Below are positions 27,514-36,395 of a stretch of 64,000 nt of DNA, one piece after another; within the stretch, counting starts at the first letter, position 1; each line of letters starts with the position of its first letter. A program made the position numbers and the translations under genes. Source of the DNA: Massilia sp. Root133 (lineage in GTDB: Bacteria; Pseudomonadota; Gammaproteobacteria; Burkholderiales; Burkholderiaceae_D); contig NZ_LMEW01000001.1 of the NCBI RefSeq assembly GCF_001426525.1, forward strand, positions 545,076-609,075, in the 5' to 3' direction. A model generated the notes under the pieces. The model was not told the origin of the DNA and searched no databases. It saw only the letters and a list, made by a program, of their open reading frames with translations.

Positions 27514-27783
27514 ATGACTCCTGATATCGCCGTCGACTTCGTCGTCGAAGCCCTGCAGCTGGTGATGCTGCTCGTGATGGTGCTGGTGGTGCCGGGCCTC
27601 GTGGCCGGCGTCATCGTCGCCCTCGTGCAGGCCGCCACCCAGATCAACGAGCAGACGCTGAGCTTCCTGCCGCGTCTCCTCGTCACGCTGGTGGCCCTGA
27701 TCCTCGCCGGTCACTGGATGACCGGCAAACTGATGGACTATTGCGTGAGCGTGTTCCAGCGCGCCGCGACCCTGGTCGGCTGA
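27514..27783 (+). CDS. fliQ: Flagellar export gate protein FliQ
   Basis: 89 residues with two membrane helices and the FliQ core VIVALVQAATQINEQTLSFL. The stop overlaps the ATG of fliR by one base (TGATG). Confidence 0.96.
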   Translation: MTPDIAVDFVVEALQLVMLLVMVLVVPGLVAGVIVALVQAATQINEQTLSFLPRLLVTLVALILAGHWMTGKLMDYCVSVFQRAATLVG

Positions 27784-28562
27784 TGCTGGAAGTGTCTCAC
27801 CTGCTGCTGCCGTTCATCAGCGCGCTGTGGTGGCCGTTCTGCCGCGTGATGGCGCTGCTGTCGACGGCTCCCGTCATCGGCGACGCGCTGGTGCCGGTAC
27901 CGGTGCGCGCGCTGCTGTCCGTGGTGCTCGCGTTCCTGATGCTGCCGCTGACGAAAGGCGCCGTCATGCCGGATCCGTTCTCGCTGGCCGGCGTCGTCGT
28001 GATGATCGAGCAGGCCGTGATCGGCGGCGTGATCGGTCTCGCCCTGCAACTGACGATGGCCGTCGTGAACATGCTCGGCTTCCTCGTCTCGAGCCAGGTG
28101 GGCTTCTCGATGGCGCAGATGAACGACCCCATGAACGGCCAGCAGTCGGACGTGATCTCGGGCCTGCTGGGCATCGTCGCGATCCTCGTGTTCTTCGCCG
28201 TCGACGGCCATCTCGTGCTCGCGGGCGTGCTGGGCCAGAGCTTCAAGGCGTGGCCGGTCGGCGGCGGCTACAACAGTCTCCTGCTGGAGACGGTGGCGCT
28301 GAACGTGGGCTGGGTGTTCTCGGCCGCGATCCTGCTCGCGCTCCCGATCGTGTTTTCGACGATGGTCGTGCAGATCGGCTTCGGCTTCCTGAACCGGGTC
28401 GCGCCGTCGCTGAACCTGTTCTCGCTGGGCTTTTCGCTGGTGACGCTGTTCGGCCTGATGATGCTGGTGCAGGTCGTGCGCTTCATCCCGGAACACTATG
28501 TGCAGATGACGAACCAGGTGCTGGAGATGCTGCAGCAGCAGATGGGGGCGGCGCATGGCTGA
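27783..28562 (+). CDS. fliR: Flagellar export gate protein FliR
   Basis: 259 residues from the ATG that overlaps the fliQ stop. Multiple membrane helices; FliR features include LVSSQVGFSMAQMNDPMNGQ and FGFLNRVAPSLNLFSLGFSL. It completes the FliP-FliQ-FliR gate and overlaps flhB by 8 bases. Confidence 0.96.
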   Translation: MLEVSHLLLPFISALWWPFCRVMALLSTAPVIGDALVPVPVRALLSVVLAFLMLPLTKGAVMPDPFSLAGVVVMIEQAVIGGVIGLALQLTMAVVNMLGFLVSSQVGFSMAQMNDPMNGQQSDVISGLLGIVAILVFFAVDGHLVLAGVLGQSFKAWPVGGGYNSLLLETVALNVGWVFSAAILLALPIVFSTMVVQIGFGFLNRVAPSLNLFSLGFSLVTLFGLMMLVQVVRFIPEHYVQMTNQVLEMLQQQMGAAHG

Positions 28563-29694
28563 CAATACCGGCGGCGACAAGTCGGAAAAGGCGTCAGCCC
28601 AGAAGCTCAAGAAGGCGCGCGAGCAGGGCCACGTCGTCCGCTCGAAGGACCTGGCCACCGCGGTCGGGATCCTGGTGAGCCTGAAGCTGTTCGCGTTCCT
28701 GCTGCCCGGCTACCTGGAATCGTTCCGGTCGCTGTTCCGGCTCGTGTACGCGCCGCTGGGCGCGGCCGGCTCGATGGAAAACGCGATGACCGTCGTATGG
28801 AGCGGCGCCGCCGTGCTGCTCGTGAAGATGGTGCTGCCGCTCGCCGCCGTGCCGCTCGCGATCGTCGCCGCGAGCCTGGTGCCGGGCGGCTGGGCCGTTT
28901 CGACCAGCAACCTGGTGCCGAAGTTCGACCGCTTCTCGCCGGTGAAGAACCTCGGCAACCTGGCCTCCGGCAAGCACTGGACGACGTTCGCGACGTCGGT
29001 GGCCAAGGCCGCGCTGCTCGCCGTGGTGCTGGTGCACGTCGTGCGCTCGGCGCTGTCGGCGTGGGTCAACCTGCAGCGCATGCCGCTGTCGGACGCGCTG
29101 CTGCACGGCGCCAGCATGATGTTCGACGGCCTGATGGCGCTCGTCACCGTGTTCGTGCTGTTCGCGCTGATCGACGTGCCGCTGCAGGCCTTCCTGTTCG
29201 CGCGCAGCCAGCGCATGAGCAAGCAGGAAGTGAAGGAAGAATACAAGAGCACCGAGGGCAAGCCCGAGATCCGTGCGCGCATCCGCCAGCTGCAGCAGCA
29301 GATGGCACGCCGCAACGTAAACAAGACGGTGCCGACCGCCGACGTGGTGATCGTGAATCCCGAGCACTACGCGGTCGCGCTGAAGTACGACACCAAGCGT
29401 GCGGAAGCGCCGTTCGTGGTGGCGAAGGGCATCGACGAGATGGCCCTGTACATCCGCTCCGTCGCGGCGAAGCACCAGATCGAGACGATCGCCTTGCCGC
29501 CGCTGGCACGTGCCATCTACAACACCAGCCAGGTGCAGCAGCAGATTCCCGCCGCGCTGTACCAGGCGGTGTCGCAGGTGCTGAACTACGTGCTGCAATT
29601 GAATGCGTTCCGTGCGGGCCGGCGCCAGGCCGCCCCGCGGTTCCCGAGTGACGTGGCCGTGCCGGCCGCTTTGAGTGAGGTATCCCCGACATGA
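28555..29694 (+). CDS. flhB: Flagellar export switch protein FlhB
   Basis: 379 residues. Four membrane helices in residues 30-210, then the cytoplasmic domain. N-terminal DKSEKASAQKLKKAREQGHV is the FlhB signature. The self-cleavage site is NPEH (268-271) instead of the usual NPTH; Asn and Pro needed for cleavage are kept. After it comes YAVALKYDTKRAEAPFVVAK. FlhB switches export from hook to filament substrates on the signal of FliK. Confidence 0.96.
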   Translation: MADNTGGDKSEKASAQKLKKAREQGHVVRSKDLATAVGILVSLKLFAFLLPGYLESFRSLFRLVYAPLGAAGSMENAMTVVWSGAAVLLVKMVLPLAAVPLAIVAASLVPGGWAVSTSNLVPKFDRFSPVKNLGNLASGKHWTTFATSVAKAALLAVVLVHVVRSALSAWVNLQRMPLSDALLHGASMMFDGLMALVTVFVLFALIDVPLQAFLFARSQRMSKQEVKEEYKSTEGKPEIRARIRQLQQQMARRNVNKTVPTADVVIVNPEHYAVALKYDTKRAEAPFVVAKGIDEMALYIRSVAAKHQIETIALPPLARAIYNTSQVQQQIPAALYQAVSQVLNYVLQLNAFRAGRRQAAPRFPSDVAVPAALSEVSPT

Positions 29695-31787
29695 ATTTCC
29701 TGAACAGCTTGATGCTCGAGCTGCGCCGCCAGAAGATCGCCACGCCGGCGTTCCTGCTGACGCTCCTGGCGATGATCATGCTGCCGCTGCCGCCCGCAGT
29801 GCTGGACGTGCTGTTCACGTTCAACATCGTGCTGGCGTTGATCGTGATCCTGACGTCCGTCTCGACCAGGCGGCCGCTGGACTTCTCGGTCTTCCCGACC
29901 GTCATCCTCGGCACCACCTTGCTGCGCCTGGCGCTGAACGTGGCGTCCACGCGGGTCGTGCTGCTGCACGGCCACGAGGGCACGGGCGCGGCGGGTCACG
30001 TGATCGAAGCCTTCGGCAACGTCGTCATCGGCGGTAACTTCGTCGTCGGTATCGTCGTCTTCGTGATCCTCATGATCATCAACTTCGTCGTCGTGACGAA
30101 GGGTTCGGAACGTATCTCCGAAGTGTCCGCGCGCTTCACGCTGGACGCGCTGCCCGGCAAGCAGATGGCGATCGACGCCGACCTGAACGCGGGCCTCGTG
30201 AACCAGGAACAGGCGCAGTTGCGCCGCAAGGAAGTGGCGGCGGAAGCGGACTTCTACGGCGCGATGGACGGCGCCTCCAAGTTCGTGCGCGGCGATGCGA
30301 TCGCGTCGATCCTCATCCTGCTCATCAACATGATCGGCGGCGTCGCGATCGGTGCGGTGATGCACGACCTGTCGTTCGGCGATGCCTTCCGCCAGTATGC
30401 GCTGCTGACCATCGGCGACGGCCTCGTGGCCCAGGTGCCGGCGCTGCTGCTGTCGGCCGCGGCGGCGATCCTCGTCACCCGCATCAGCGACTCGGGCGAC
30501 TTCGAGCAGCAGGTCGGCGGCCAGTTGCTGGCCAACCCCTCGGTCCTGTACTCGGCCGCCGGCGTGATGCTGATCCTGGCGATGGTGCCGGGCATGCCGT
30601 CGCTGTTCTTCATGGCGTTCGCCGCGGCCATCGGCTACGTCGCCTGGAAGCTGGCGCGCGAAGACGTGAAGCCGCCGGGCGAATCGGGCGTGGCCGCCAT
30701 CGAGGCCGCGCTGCGCGACGACCGCGTGCCGGAACTCGACTGGCAGCAGCTGCCCGTCGTGCAGCCGATCTCGATCACCGTCGGCTACAAGCTCGTGCAC
30801 CTGGTCGACAAGGCCCAGGGCGAGGTGCTGACCAAACGGATCAAGGGCGTGCGCCAGAGCCTGTCCGAGCAGATGGGCCTGCTGCTGCCGCCCATCGGCG
30901 TGCGCGACGACCTGACGCTGCGCCCGAACCAGTACGCGATCGCGATCAACGGCACCGTCGTGGCCGAGGGCGAGGTCGTGGCGGAATGCCTGATGGCGAT
31001 CCCGTCGCCGAACGTGTACGGCGACATCGACGGCATCCCCGGCATCGAACCGGCGTTCGGCATGGCCGTCACGTGGATCGATCCGGAGCAGAAGGCACAC
31101 GCGCTGGGGCAGGGCTACCAGGTCGTCGAGGTGCCGAGCGCGATCGCCACGCACACGTCCAAGGTCGCGCGCGACTACATGGCGGAGCTGTTCCGCCACG
31201 AGGACGTGCCGGCGCTGATGGAACGCCTCACCGCGCTGTCGCCGAAGCTGGCCGGTGCGCTGGACAAGGCGCTCACGCACACGCAGCTCCTGCGCGTGTT
31301 CCGCGTGCTGCTGGCCGAGAACGTGTCGCTGAAGGACATCGTCGTGATCGCGACCACCTTGCTGGACAGCTCGGAAACGACGAAGGATCCGATCCTGCTC
31401 GCGGCCGAGGTGCGCTGCGCGCTGCGCCGCCAGATCGTGTCCGGCCTGTACGGCAAGAAGAAGGACATGCCCGCGTTTAACCTGTCGGGCGAGCTGGAAA
31501 ACATGCTGCTCGGTTCCCTGAACCAGGCGCGCCAGAGCAACGGCGGCAAGGTCGTGCTGGACAACTATCCGATCGATCCTCAGCTGCTGCAGCAACTGCA
31601 GCTGAACATGCCGGTGGCGCGCGAGCAGATGAAGCAGCATCATACGCCGCCGCTGCTCCTGGTGCTCCCGCAGATCCGCCCGTTGCTGGCCCGCTACGCG
31701 CGCCTGTTCGCGCCGGGGCTGCACGTGCTGTCGTATAACGAGATTCCCGAGAACCGGGAAGTCTCGATCATCGGCACGGTCGGCTGA
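29691..31787 (+). CDS. flhA: Flagellar export protein FlhA
   Basis: 698 residues. Eight membrane helices in the first 320 residues, with the FHIPEP signature GTTLLRLALNVASTRVVLL and the DALPGKQMAIDADLNAGLVN loop; the C-terminal cytoplasmic domain (about 340-698) docks chaperone-substrate pairs. It overlaps flhB by 4 bases. Last gene of the fliM-N-P-Q-R-flhB-flhA operon; the convergent next gene ends in the very next base. Confidence 0.97.
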   Translation: MNFLNSLMLELRRQKIATPAFLLTLLAMIMLPLPPAVLDVLFTFNIVLALIVILTSVSTRRPLDFSVFPTVILGTTLLRLALNVASTRVVLLHGHEGTGAAGHVIEAFGNVVIGGNFVVGIVVFVILMIINFVVVTKGSERISEVSARFTLDALPGKQMAIDADLNAGLVNQEQAQLRRKEVAAEADFYGAMDGASKFVRGDAIASILILLINMIGGVAIGAVMHDLSFGDAFRQYALLTIGDGLVAQVPALLLSAAAAILVTRISDSGDFEQQVGGQLLANPSVLYSAAGVMLILAMVPGMPSLFFMAFAAAIGYVAWKLAREDVKPPGESGVAAIEAALRDDRVPELDWQQLPVVQPISITVGYKLVHLVDKAQGEVLTKRIKGVRQSLSEQMGLLLPPIGVRDDLTLRPNQYAIAINGTVVAEGEVVAECLMAIPSPNVYGDIDGIPGIEPAFGMAVTWIDPEQKAHALGQGYQVVEVPSAIATHTSKVARDYMAELFRHEDVPALMERLTALSPKLAGALDKALTHTQLLRVFRVLLAENVSLKDIVVIATTLLDSSETTKDPILLAAEVRCALRRQIVSGLYGKKKDMPAFNLSGELENMLLGSLNQARQSNGGKVVLDNYPIDPQLLQQLQLNMPVAREQMKQHHTPPLLLVLPQIRPLLARYARLFAPGLHVLSYNEIPENREVSIIGTVG

Positions 31788-32648
31788 TTACGCCGCCGGC
31801 AGCAGTAGCGCCAGTTCCGCCATCGCGCGGAACACGGGCAGGCTGAGGGCGGCCGCCGCCTCGGTCGACGGCAGGCGCGCGTGCACCCGGCCTTCCGGCA
31901 GGGTGTCGTTCCAGGTCCAGCCGAGTACGCGCAGGCCCGAGCGGCGCACGGCGTCTTCCAGCTGCGGCTGCAGGGCGCGCAGGTGCAGCAGGGTGCCCGG
32001 GTCGAGCGTGCACAGTTCGAGCATGACCCCATCGGCCAGCGGCTCCGCCTGCACCGTGACGACGGTGCCGTCGGCCAGCACCAGTTCCAGGCGCAGCGCG
32101 GCACGGCGCCGGCGGCGCTGCGGTTTTTGCGATTGTTCCTCTTCCCCGATCACGCGCAGGTGCTGTGCCTGCGGTCCACCCGCATGCACGGTGAACCGCC
32201 AGGCGTCGGGCGGCAGGGTCGCGAGATCGGCCTGGCGCAGCACGCGCGCATCCAGCCCGCTCTGCAGCAGCGCGCCCGGCAGCGACTGGCCCGACTGTTG
32301 CCGGGACGCCTGCACCGCGCGCGTGACGAGCTGGGTGCCATAGTTGCGCACCATCCCGCGCCACGACGTGGCGAGCGCACCGCCGTCCGGACGCGGCCAG
32401 GTGAGCTGGCGCGCCATCACGACCTGGTCGGGACGCATCGCCGCGGCATCGGGCAGGGCATCGCCGGCGGGCAGCGCGGGTGCCGGCTGCGCGGCAGGCA
32501 GCGGCAGCGGGATTGCCTCGAGCTCGGCCTGCAGCAAGGCGACCGGGACGGCGGCCGCGACCGCACCGACCGGCGTGGCCGGCAGGGTGCCGGGCGCGCT
32601 CGCCGGGATGACGGGTGGCGGAAGGGCGGGGATGGATAGACTGGCCAT
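31788..32648 (-). CDS. FliK-like protein at the flagellin end of the locus
   Basis: 286 residues. The first 75 are Pro/Ala-rich and disordered, like the front of FliK. Residues about 195-265 (LELVLADGTVVTVQAEPLAD, then LHLRALQPQLEDAVRRSGLR) resemble the FliK Flg_hook domain in outline, a beta region followed by an L-x-x-L-x-x-x-L-x-x-G-L helix. There is no signal peptide. It lies between flhA (no gap) and the flagellin gene, so a flagellar function is likely, but a canonical fliK already exists at 16222-17376. I infer a second FliK-like or other export-related protein; the sequence match is weak. Confidence 0.55.
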   Translation of the reverse strand: MASLSIPALPPPVIPASAPGTLPATPVGAVAAAVPVALLQAELEAIPLPLPAAQPAPALPAGDALPDAAAMRPDQVVMARQLTWPRPDGGALATSWRGMVRNYGTQLVTRAVQASRQQSGQSLPGALLQSGLDARVLRQADLATLPPDAWRFTVHAGGPQAQHLRVIGEEEQSQKPQRRRRRAALRLELVLADGTVVTVQAEPLADGVMLELCTLDPGTLLHLRALQPQLEDAVRRSGLRVLGWTWNDTLPEGRVHARLPSTEAAAALSLPVFRAMAELALLLPAA

Positions 32649-32660
32649 GATCTCGGCAGT

Positions 32661-32692
32661 GTAAAGTGAAAAGGCCAGCTTGTGGCTGGCCT
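32661..32692 (-). terminator. Rho-independent terminator of the flagellin gene
   Basis: The 8-base stem AGGCCAGC / GCTGGCCT (32672-32679 and 32685-32692) with a 5-base loop is followed on the minus strand by TTTTCACTTT. It stands 51 bases behind the flagellin stop codon and directly before the FliK-like gene. Confidence 0.75.
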
Positions 32693-32743
32693 CTTGCGGA
32701 TTCCGGCTGGACTAGCCCGGGGTGGCCATTACTGGCCCTGCGA

Positions 32744-33643
32744 TTACTGCAGCAGGGACATGACCATCGACGACATGCTGTTGGTCTGCTTCAGCATGGC
32801 GGTACCAGCTTGCATCAGCATCTGGTTCGAAGTCATGCTCGACGACTCGGTCGCGAAGTCGACGTCCATGATGCGGCCGGTAGCGGCTTGCGTGTTGCTC
32901 GAGATGTTCGACAGGTTGTTGTAGACGTGGTCGAGGCGGTTCGACACGGCGCCCAGCTTCGAACGCAGGGTCGAGACGGCGTCGATGGCCGTGTTCAGGC
33001 TGCCGATCGCAGTGTTGGCGTCGGTGAACAGGATCGAACCGGTCGACGCGGCGATCGGCGCACCGGCGGCGTTCGAGACGAAACCGGTGGTCGCCGTCGT
33101 GATCGAGTCGGTCACGCCGCCGGCCGCGGAGAGTTCGGTGTCGAAGTTCGCCGTCATTTTTTCCGAGCTGTCGGCACCGATCTGGAAGGTGATGCCGGCG
33201 GCGGCGTTCAGCTTGCCGTTCGCGCTGGTCGACAGCAGCTCGGTGCCGCCGAATTTGGTGTTCGAGAAAATGTTCGAAAGTTCGTCGGTCAGCGAGTTGT
33301 ACTCCTTGTCCATCGCTTTCTTGTCGTCGTCGGACGAGGAACCGTCGGCGGCCTGGGTTGCCAGGTCCTTCATGCGGGTCAGGATGTTGGTGACTTCGTT
33401 CAGCGCGCCGTCGGCGGTCTGCAGCATCGAGATCGAGTTCTGGGTGTTACGCATGGCGACGGCCATGCCGCTGCTCTGGGATTTCAGGCGGGTGGCGATC
33501 TGCAGGCCGGCAGCGTCGTCCATTGCCGAGTTGATGCGGTAACCGGTCGACAGGCGGGTCATCGAGGTCGACAGCGAGCTCTGGGTGCGGCTCAGCGAAT
33601 TTTGTGCGGAAAGCGATGCGACGTTGGTGTGAAGGCTCAGCAT
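32744..33643 (-). CDS. lafA: Flagellin (lateral-type LafA)
   Basis: 299 residues from the ATG at 33643, which has AGGAG 7 bases upstream. N-terminal D0/D1 region SLHTNVASLSAQNSLSRTQS with YRINSAMDDAAGLQIATRLK, and C-terminal MDVDFATESSSMTSNQMLMQ with a final SMVMSLLQ. The variable domain between is short (about residues 150-220), so this is a small flagellin as in lateral filaments. It is the only flagellin gene in the window and has its own terminator, so it is expressed separately, probably by the local sigma-28. The gene symbol reflects the lateral-type context. Confidence 0.92.
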   Translation of the reverse strand: MLSLHTNVASLSAQNSLSRTQSSLSTSMTRLSTGYRINSAMDDAAGLQIATRLKSQSSGMAVAMRNTQNSISMLQTADGALNEVTNILTRMKDLATQAADGSSSDDDKKAMDKEYNSLTDELSNIFSNTKFGGTELLSTSANGKLNAAAGITFQIGADSSEKMTANFDTELSAAGGVTDSITTATTGFVSNAAGAPIAASTGSILFTDANTAIGSLNTAIDAVSTLRSKLGAVSNRLDHVYNNLSNISSNTQAATGRIMDVDFATESSSMTSNQMLMQAGTAMLKQTNSMSSMVMSLLQ

Positions 33644-33914
33644 GATATGGCTCCTAATGGCTTGGATACTGTTGGGAGGTTGCGCATCTCGCGCTCTCAC
33701 AAGTACAGGACGACCATTTCACGTCCGTCATTAAATGCCGAGCGGAAATTTTTTAAATTTTTTTTTGCGGGTTTCATGTTGTCATTTTGACTGTTGTACG
33801 TATGGCAGGGCTGTCATGCGTAAACCGGATATACAAGACCGAAAGTATTCGTTCGTCTTTCGAGGGGGTGTGCTTAACCTGTGCCTTCCAGAACCTTTCG
33901 AAAAGAGCCTCCAT
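33644..33914. promoter_or_regulatory. Flagellin / sbp divergent upstream region with A/T tracts
   Basis: About 270 bases between the start codons of flagellin and the sulfate-binding protein. It contains A3-T6-A3-T9 tracts at 33746-33766, about 105-120 bases upstream of the flagellin ATG, which would give bent DNA or an UP-like element. I looked for a sigma-28 promoter (TAAA-N15-GCCGATAA) and found no convincing match on either strand. Confidence 0.4.
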
Positions 33915-34919
33915 ATGTTGTCAAGAAAACTGATCCAGGCCCTGGTCGGCATCGCGCTGATCGCCCCGACCGTGCATGCCGCCGACATCACTCTCCTGAA
34001 CGTGTCGTACGATCCGACGCGCGAGCTGTACCAGGACGTCGGCAAAGCCTTCGCCGCCAGGTACAAGGCCCAGACCGGCGACAACGTCACCTTCAAGGCG
34101 TCGCACGGCGGTTCGGGCAAGCAGGCCCGCTCCGTGATCGACGGCCTGCAGGCGGACGTCGTCACGCTGGCCCTCGCCTGGGACATCGACGAGATCGCCG
34201 AGCGCGGCCTGATCGCCAGGGATTGGCAGAAGCGCCTGCAGCACAACAGCTCGCCGTACAACTCGACCATCGTGTTCCTGGTCCGCAAGGGCAACCCGAA
34301 AGGCATCCACGACTGGAACGACCTGATCAAGCCGGGCGTGCAAGTCATCACCCCGAACCCGAAGACGTCCGGCGGCGCGCGCTGGAATTACCTGGCGGCC
34401 TGGGGCAACGCCCTGAAACAGCCGGGCGGCAATGAAGCGAAGGCGCGCGACTACGTGGCCAAGCTGTTCAAGAACGTGCCGGTGCTGGATTCCGGCGCCC
34501 GCGGCGCGACGACGACCTTCGTCGAACGCGGCATCGGCGACGTGCTGATCGCCTGGGAAAACGAGGCGATCCTGGCCATCAAGGAACTGGGCCCGGATAA
34601 ATTCGAAATCGTCGCGCCGAAGGCGAGCATCCTGGCCGAGCCGCCGGTGGCCGTCGTCGACAAGGTCGTCGACAAGCGCGGTACCCGCAAGGTGGCGGAC
34701 GCCTACCTGCAATTCCTGTACACGGATGAAGGCCAGGACATCATCGCGAAGAACTACTACCGCCCGATCAACGCTGCGATCGGCGCGAAATACGCGGCGC
34801 AGTTCCCGAAAGTGAACCTGTTCACCATCAACGACGTGTTCGGCGGCTGGACGAAGGCACAAAAGACGCACTTCGCGGATGGCGGCACGTTCGACCAGCT
34901 GTACCAGCCGGGCAAGTAA
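33915..34919 (+). CDS. sbp: Periplasmic sulfate/thiosulfate-binding protein
   Basis: 334 residues from the ATG at 33915; a frame extending upstream has no signal peptide. Residues 1-23 are a Sec signal (ending VHA-AD). The mature protein shows the Sbp/CysP pattern: [54 protein letters not shown], then [16 protein letters not shown] and [20 protein letters not shown]. It should capture sulfate for a CysTWA importer, but no cysT, cysW or cysA follows; the gene ends at a terminator. Confidence 0.93.
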   Translation: MLSRKLIQALVGIALIAPTVHAADITLLNVSYDPTRELYQDVGKAFAARYKAQTGDNVTFKASHGGSGKQARSVIDGLQADVVTLALAWDIDEIAERGLIARDWQKRLQHNSSPYNSTIVFLVRKGNPKGIHDWNDLIKPGVQVITPNPKTSGGARWNYLAAWGNALKQPGGNEAKARDYVAKLFKNVPVLDSGARGATTTFVERGIGDVLIAWENEAILAIKELGPDKFEIVAPKASILAEPPVAVVDKVVDKRGTRKVADAYLQFLYTDEGQDIIAKNYYRPINAAIGAKYAAQFPKVNLFTINDVFGGWTKAQKTHFADGGTFDQLYQPGK

Positions 34920-34948
34920 GCATCGGCGTAAGATAGCCTGACGTCGAC

Positions 34949-34980
34949 GCCGGCGCTTTCCGTGCCGGCATTCTCTTTTT
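34949..34980 (+). terminator. Rho-independent terminator after sbp
   Basis: GCCGGC at 34949-34954 pairs with GCCGGC at 34964-34969 around a 9-base loop and is followed by TTCTCTTTTT. Confidence 0.7.
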
Positions 34981-34991
34981 ACGGACCCATC

Positions 34992-35078
34992 ATGGACTGG
35001 CTCGATCGGGTGACATGGTTCCTGGTCATCGTGCTGGTGATCGCCGCGCTGTGCTTCCCCTTCAACCGCGGCGACTAG
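34992..35078 (+). CDS. Tiny single-pass membrane peptide (28 residues)
   Basis: A 28-codon frame starting MDWLDRV, then a 16-residue hydrophobic segment (WFLVIVLVIAALCFPF) and a short polar tail NRGD. The look is that of a small inner-membrane protein. The ribosome site is weak and it starts just after the sbp terminator, so expression is uncertain. I do not recognise a family; length and layout recall KdpF, but no kdp genes are near. Confidence 0.4.
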   Translation: MDWLDRVTWFLVIVLVIAALCFPFNRGD

Positions 35079-35343
35079 CGGGAGCCGCTGCAGCGCCGTC
35101 CGTGAACTGGATGGCGTACTCGAAGCGGTGGACGGGGCGCCTGGCCTGCCGCCACCACCGTCAGGCCACATACGGGCAAGCTGAGGCGGATGCGCGTGAT
35201 ACCGATTTTTTCGTCGAGTTCGAATCCCATGTCGGCTGCTCTCTTCACGATGTGGAAAAGTGTAGGCGCCGGGGGGCGGCCCGGGTAGGCATGCGGGAAG
35301 CCGCACCGTGGTGCATGCGGCGCTCCAGTGCCGATCGAACCCG

Positions 35344-36369
35344 TCAAAAAGCGTGACGGATGCCGAGCGCGTTCGTTGCCGCGTAGCCCGCGCCGGTTTT
35401 CTTGTCGCCCGTGTGGATGAGATACACGTCCGTTCGTTTGGACAGCCGGTAGTCATAGCCGAGCGACGTCGTGCGGCGTTGCGTGTTCGCGCCGCGCGCC
35501 GGCGTCAATCTCGTGCGGGCGCTCTCCAGCAGGATCGCGCCCCGCGCGCCCACCGGGACCGACAACCCGGCATCGAGCAGCCGCGACGTGTTCCCGCCGT
35601 CGATGCCGGCGTGGCCGGCATTGCCGTAGACCTTGACCGGACCGAAGTCGTAGGCGACGCCCGCCATCCACGCCTTCTGTTCCACCGGCAGCGGCGTGAG
35701 GATGTTGACGCGCAGCCGCTGTGCGCTGACGGCCGCGCTCCACGGGCCGTCGTTGTAGTCGGCGTGCACGCCCAGGTTCGCCACGCCCGCCCGGCCGGCC
35801 TGTTCGCCCGGGCCGTAGTCGATGCTGGCGCGCACGCCGCCGACGCGCGGCGTCGTGTACCGGATCACGTTGTTCCACACCGTGTCCCCGAGCACGTTGC
35901 TGCCGTACGCCGCGACGAAGCTCTGTGTCGCGAGCGGCGAGAACACCACCGAGGTGCCGAACGGGCTCAGTTGCAGCATCTGCTGGTACATCGGATTCGT
36001 CTGCCGGCCCAGTGTCAGCCTGCCGAAGCTGCCTTCCACGCCGACCCAGGCATTGCGGGACCAGAACGGGTCTGTCGCGTTGCGGCCCTGCTCACCGGTA
36101 TCCGGGCGGTAGAAGCTTTCCAGCGACCAGACGATGCGGTTACCCGATCCGAGATCCTCGCTGCCGCGCAAGCCGAGGAAGGACGTCGTCAGGCCACCGC
36201 CGTTCAGCTGCGTGACCGCCTGCGGCTCGCCGCTGCGCTTCACGCTGCCCAGGTAGGTGCCGATCAAACCATAGAGTTCGACGGACGATTGTGCGGCCGC
36301 ATTTGCGCACAGCAGGCATGCGAGGGCCCCTGCCGCGGCCAGCGCGGCTTTGTTGTTTTCGATTGTCAT
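35344..36369 (-). CDS. Gram-negative porin (Burkholderiales type)
   Basis: 341 residues. Signal peptide at 1-26 (ending ANAAA-Q), then SSVELYGLIGTYLGSV, the typical first strand, LGLRGSEDLGSGNRIVWSLE, and the constriction-loop region NAWVGVEGSFGRLTLGRQTN. It ends with a C-terminal aromatic residue (IRHAF), as outer-membrane barrel proteins do. As last gene of the hydantoinase cluster it probably admits the substrate. The 265 bases from 35079 to its end hold nothing else I can support. Confidence 0.92.
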   Translation of the reverse strand: MTIENNKAALAAAGALACLLCANAAAQSSVELYGLIGTYLGSVKRSGEPQAVTQLNGGGLTTSFLGLRGSEDLGSGNRIVWSLESFYRPDTGEQGRNATDPFWSRNAWVGVEGSFGRLTLGRQTNPMYQQMLQLSPFGTSVVFSPLATQSFVAAYGSNVLGDTVWNNVIRYTTPRVGGVRASIDYGPGEQAGRAGVANLGVHADYNDGPWSAAVSAQRLRVNILTPLPVEQKAWMAGVAYDFGPVKVYGNAGHAGIDGGNTSRLLDAGLSVPVGARGAILLESARTRLTPARGANTQRRTTSLGYDYRLSKRTDVYLIHTGDKKTGAGYAATNALGIRHAF

Positions 36370-36395
36370 GGTGTCTCCGGGTGCGGGCTATCGCC

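Noticed and set aside
1038..33643. Type III injectisome instead of a flagellum
   Set aside because: Hook, rod, ring, cap and flagellin genes are all present; no secretin, needle or effector genes.
33644..33914. Sigma-28 promoter for flagellin
   Set aside because: TAAA occurs in the A/T tracts but no GCCGATAA-like -10 stands at the right distance on the minus strand.
34992..35078. KdpF
   Set aside because: Similar in size and single helix only; no kdpA, kdpB or kdpC in the neighbourhood.
35075..35347. 90-codon minus-strand frame downstream of the porin
   Set aside because: Low-complexity tail, no family, partly overlaps the opposite-strand small peptide; not supported.
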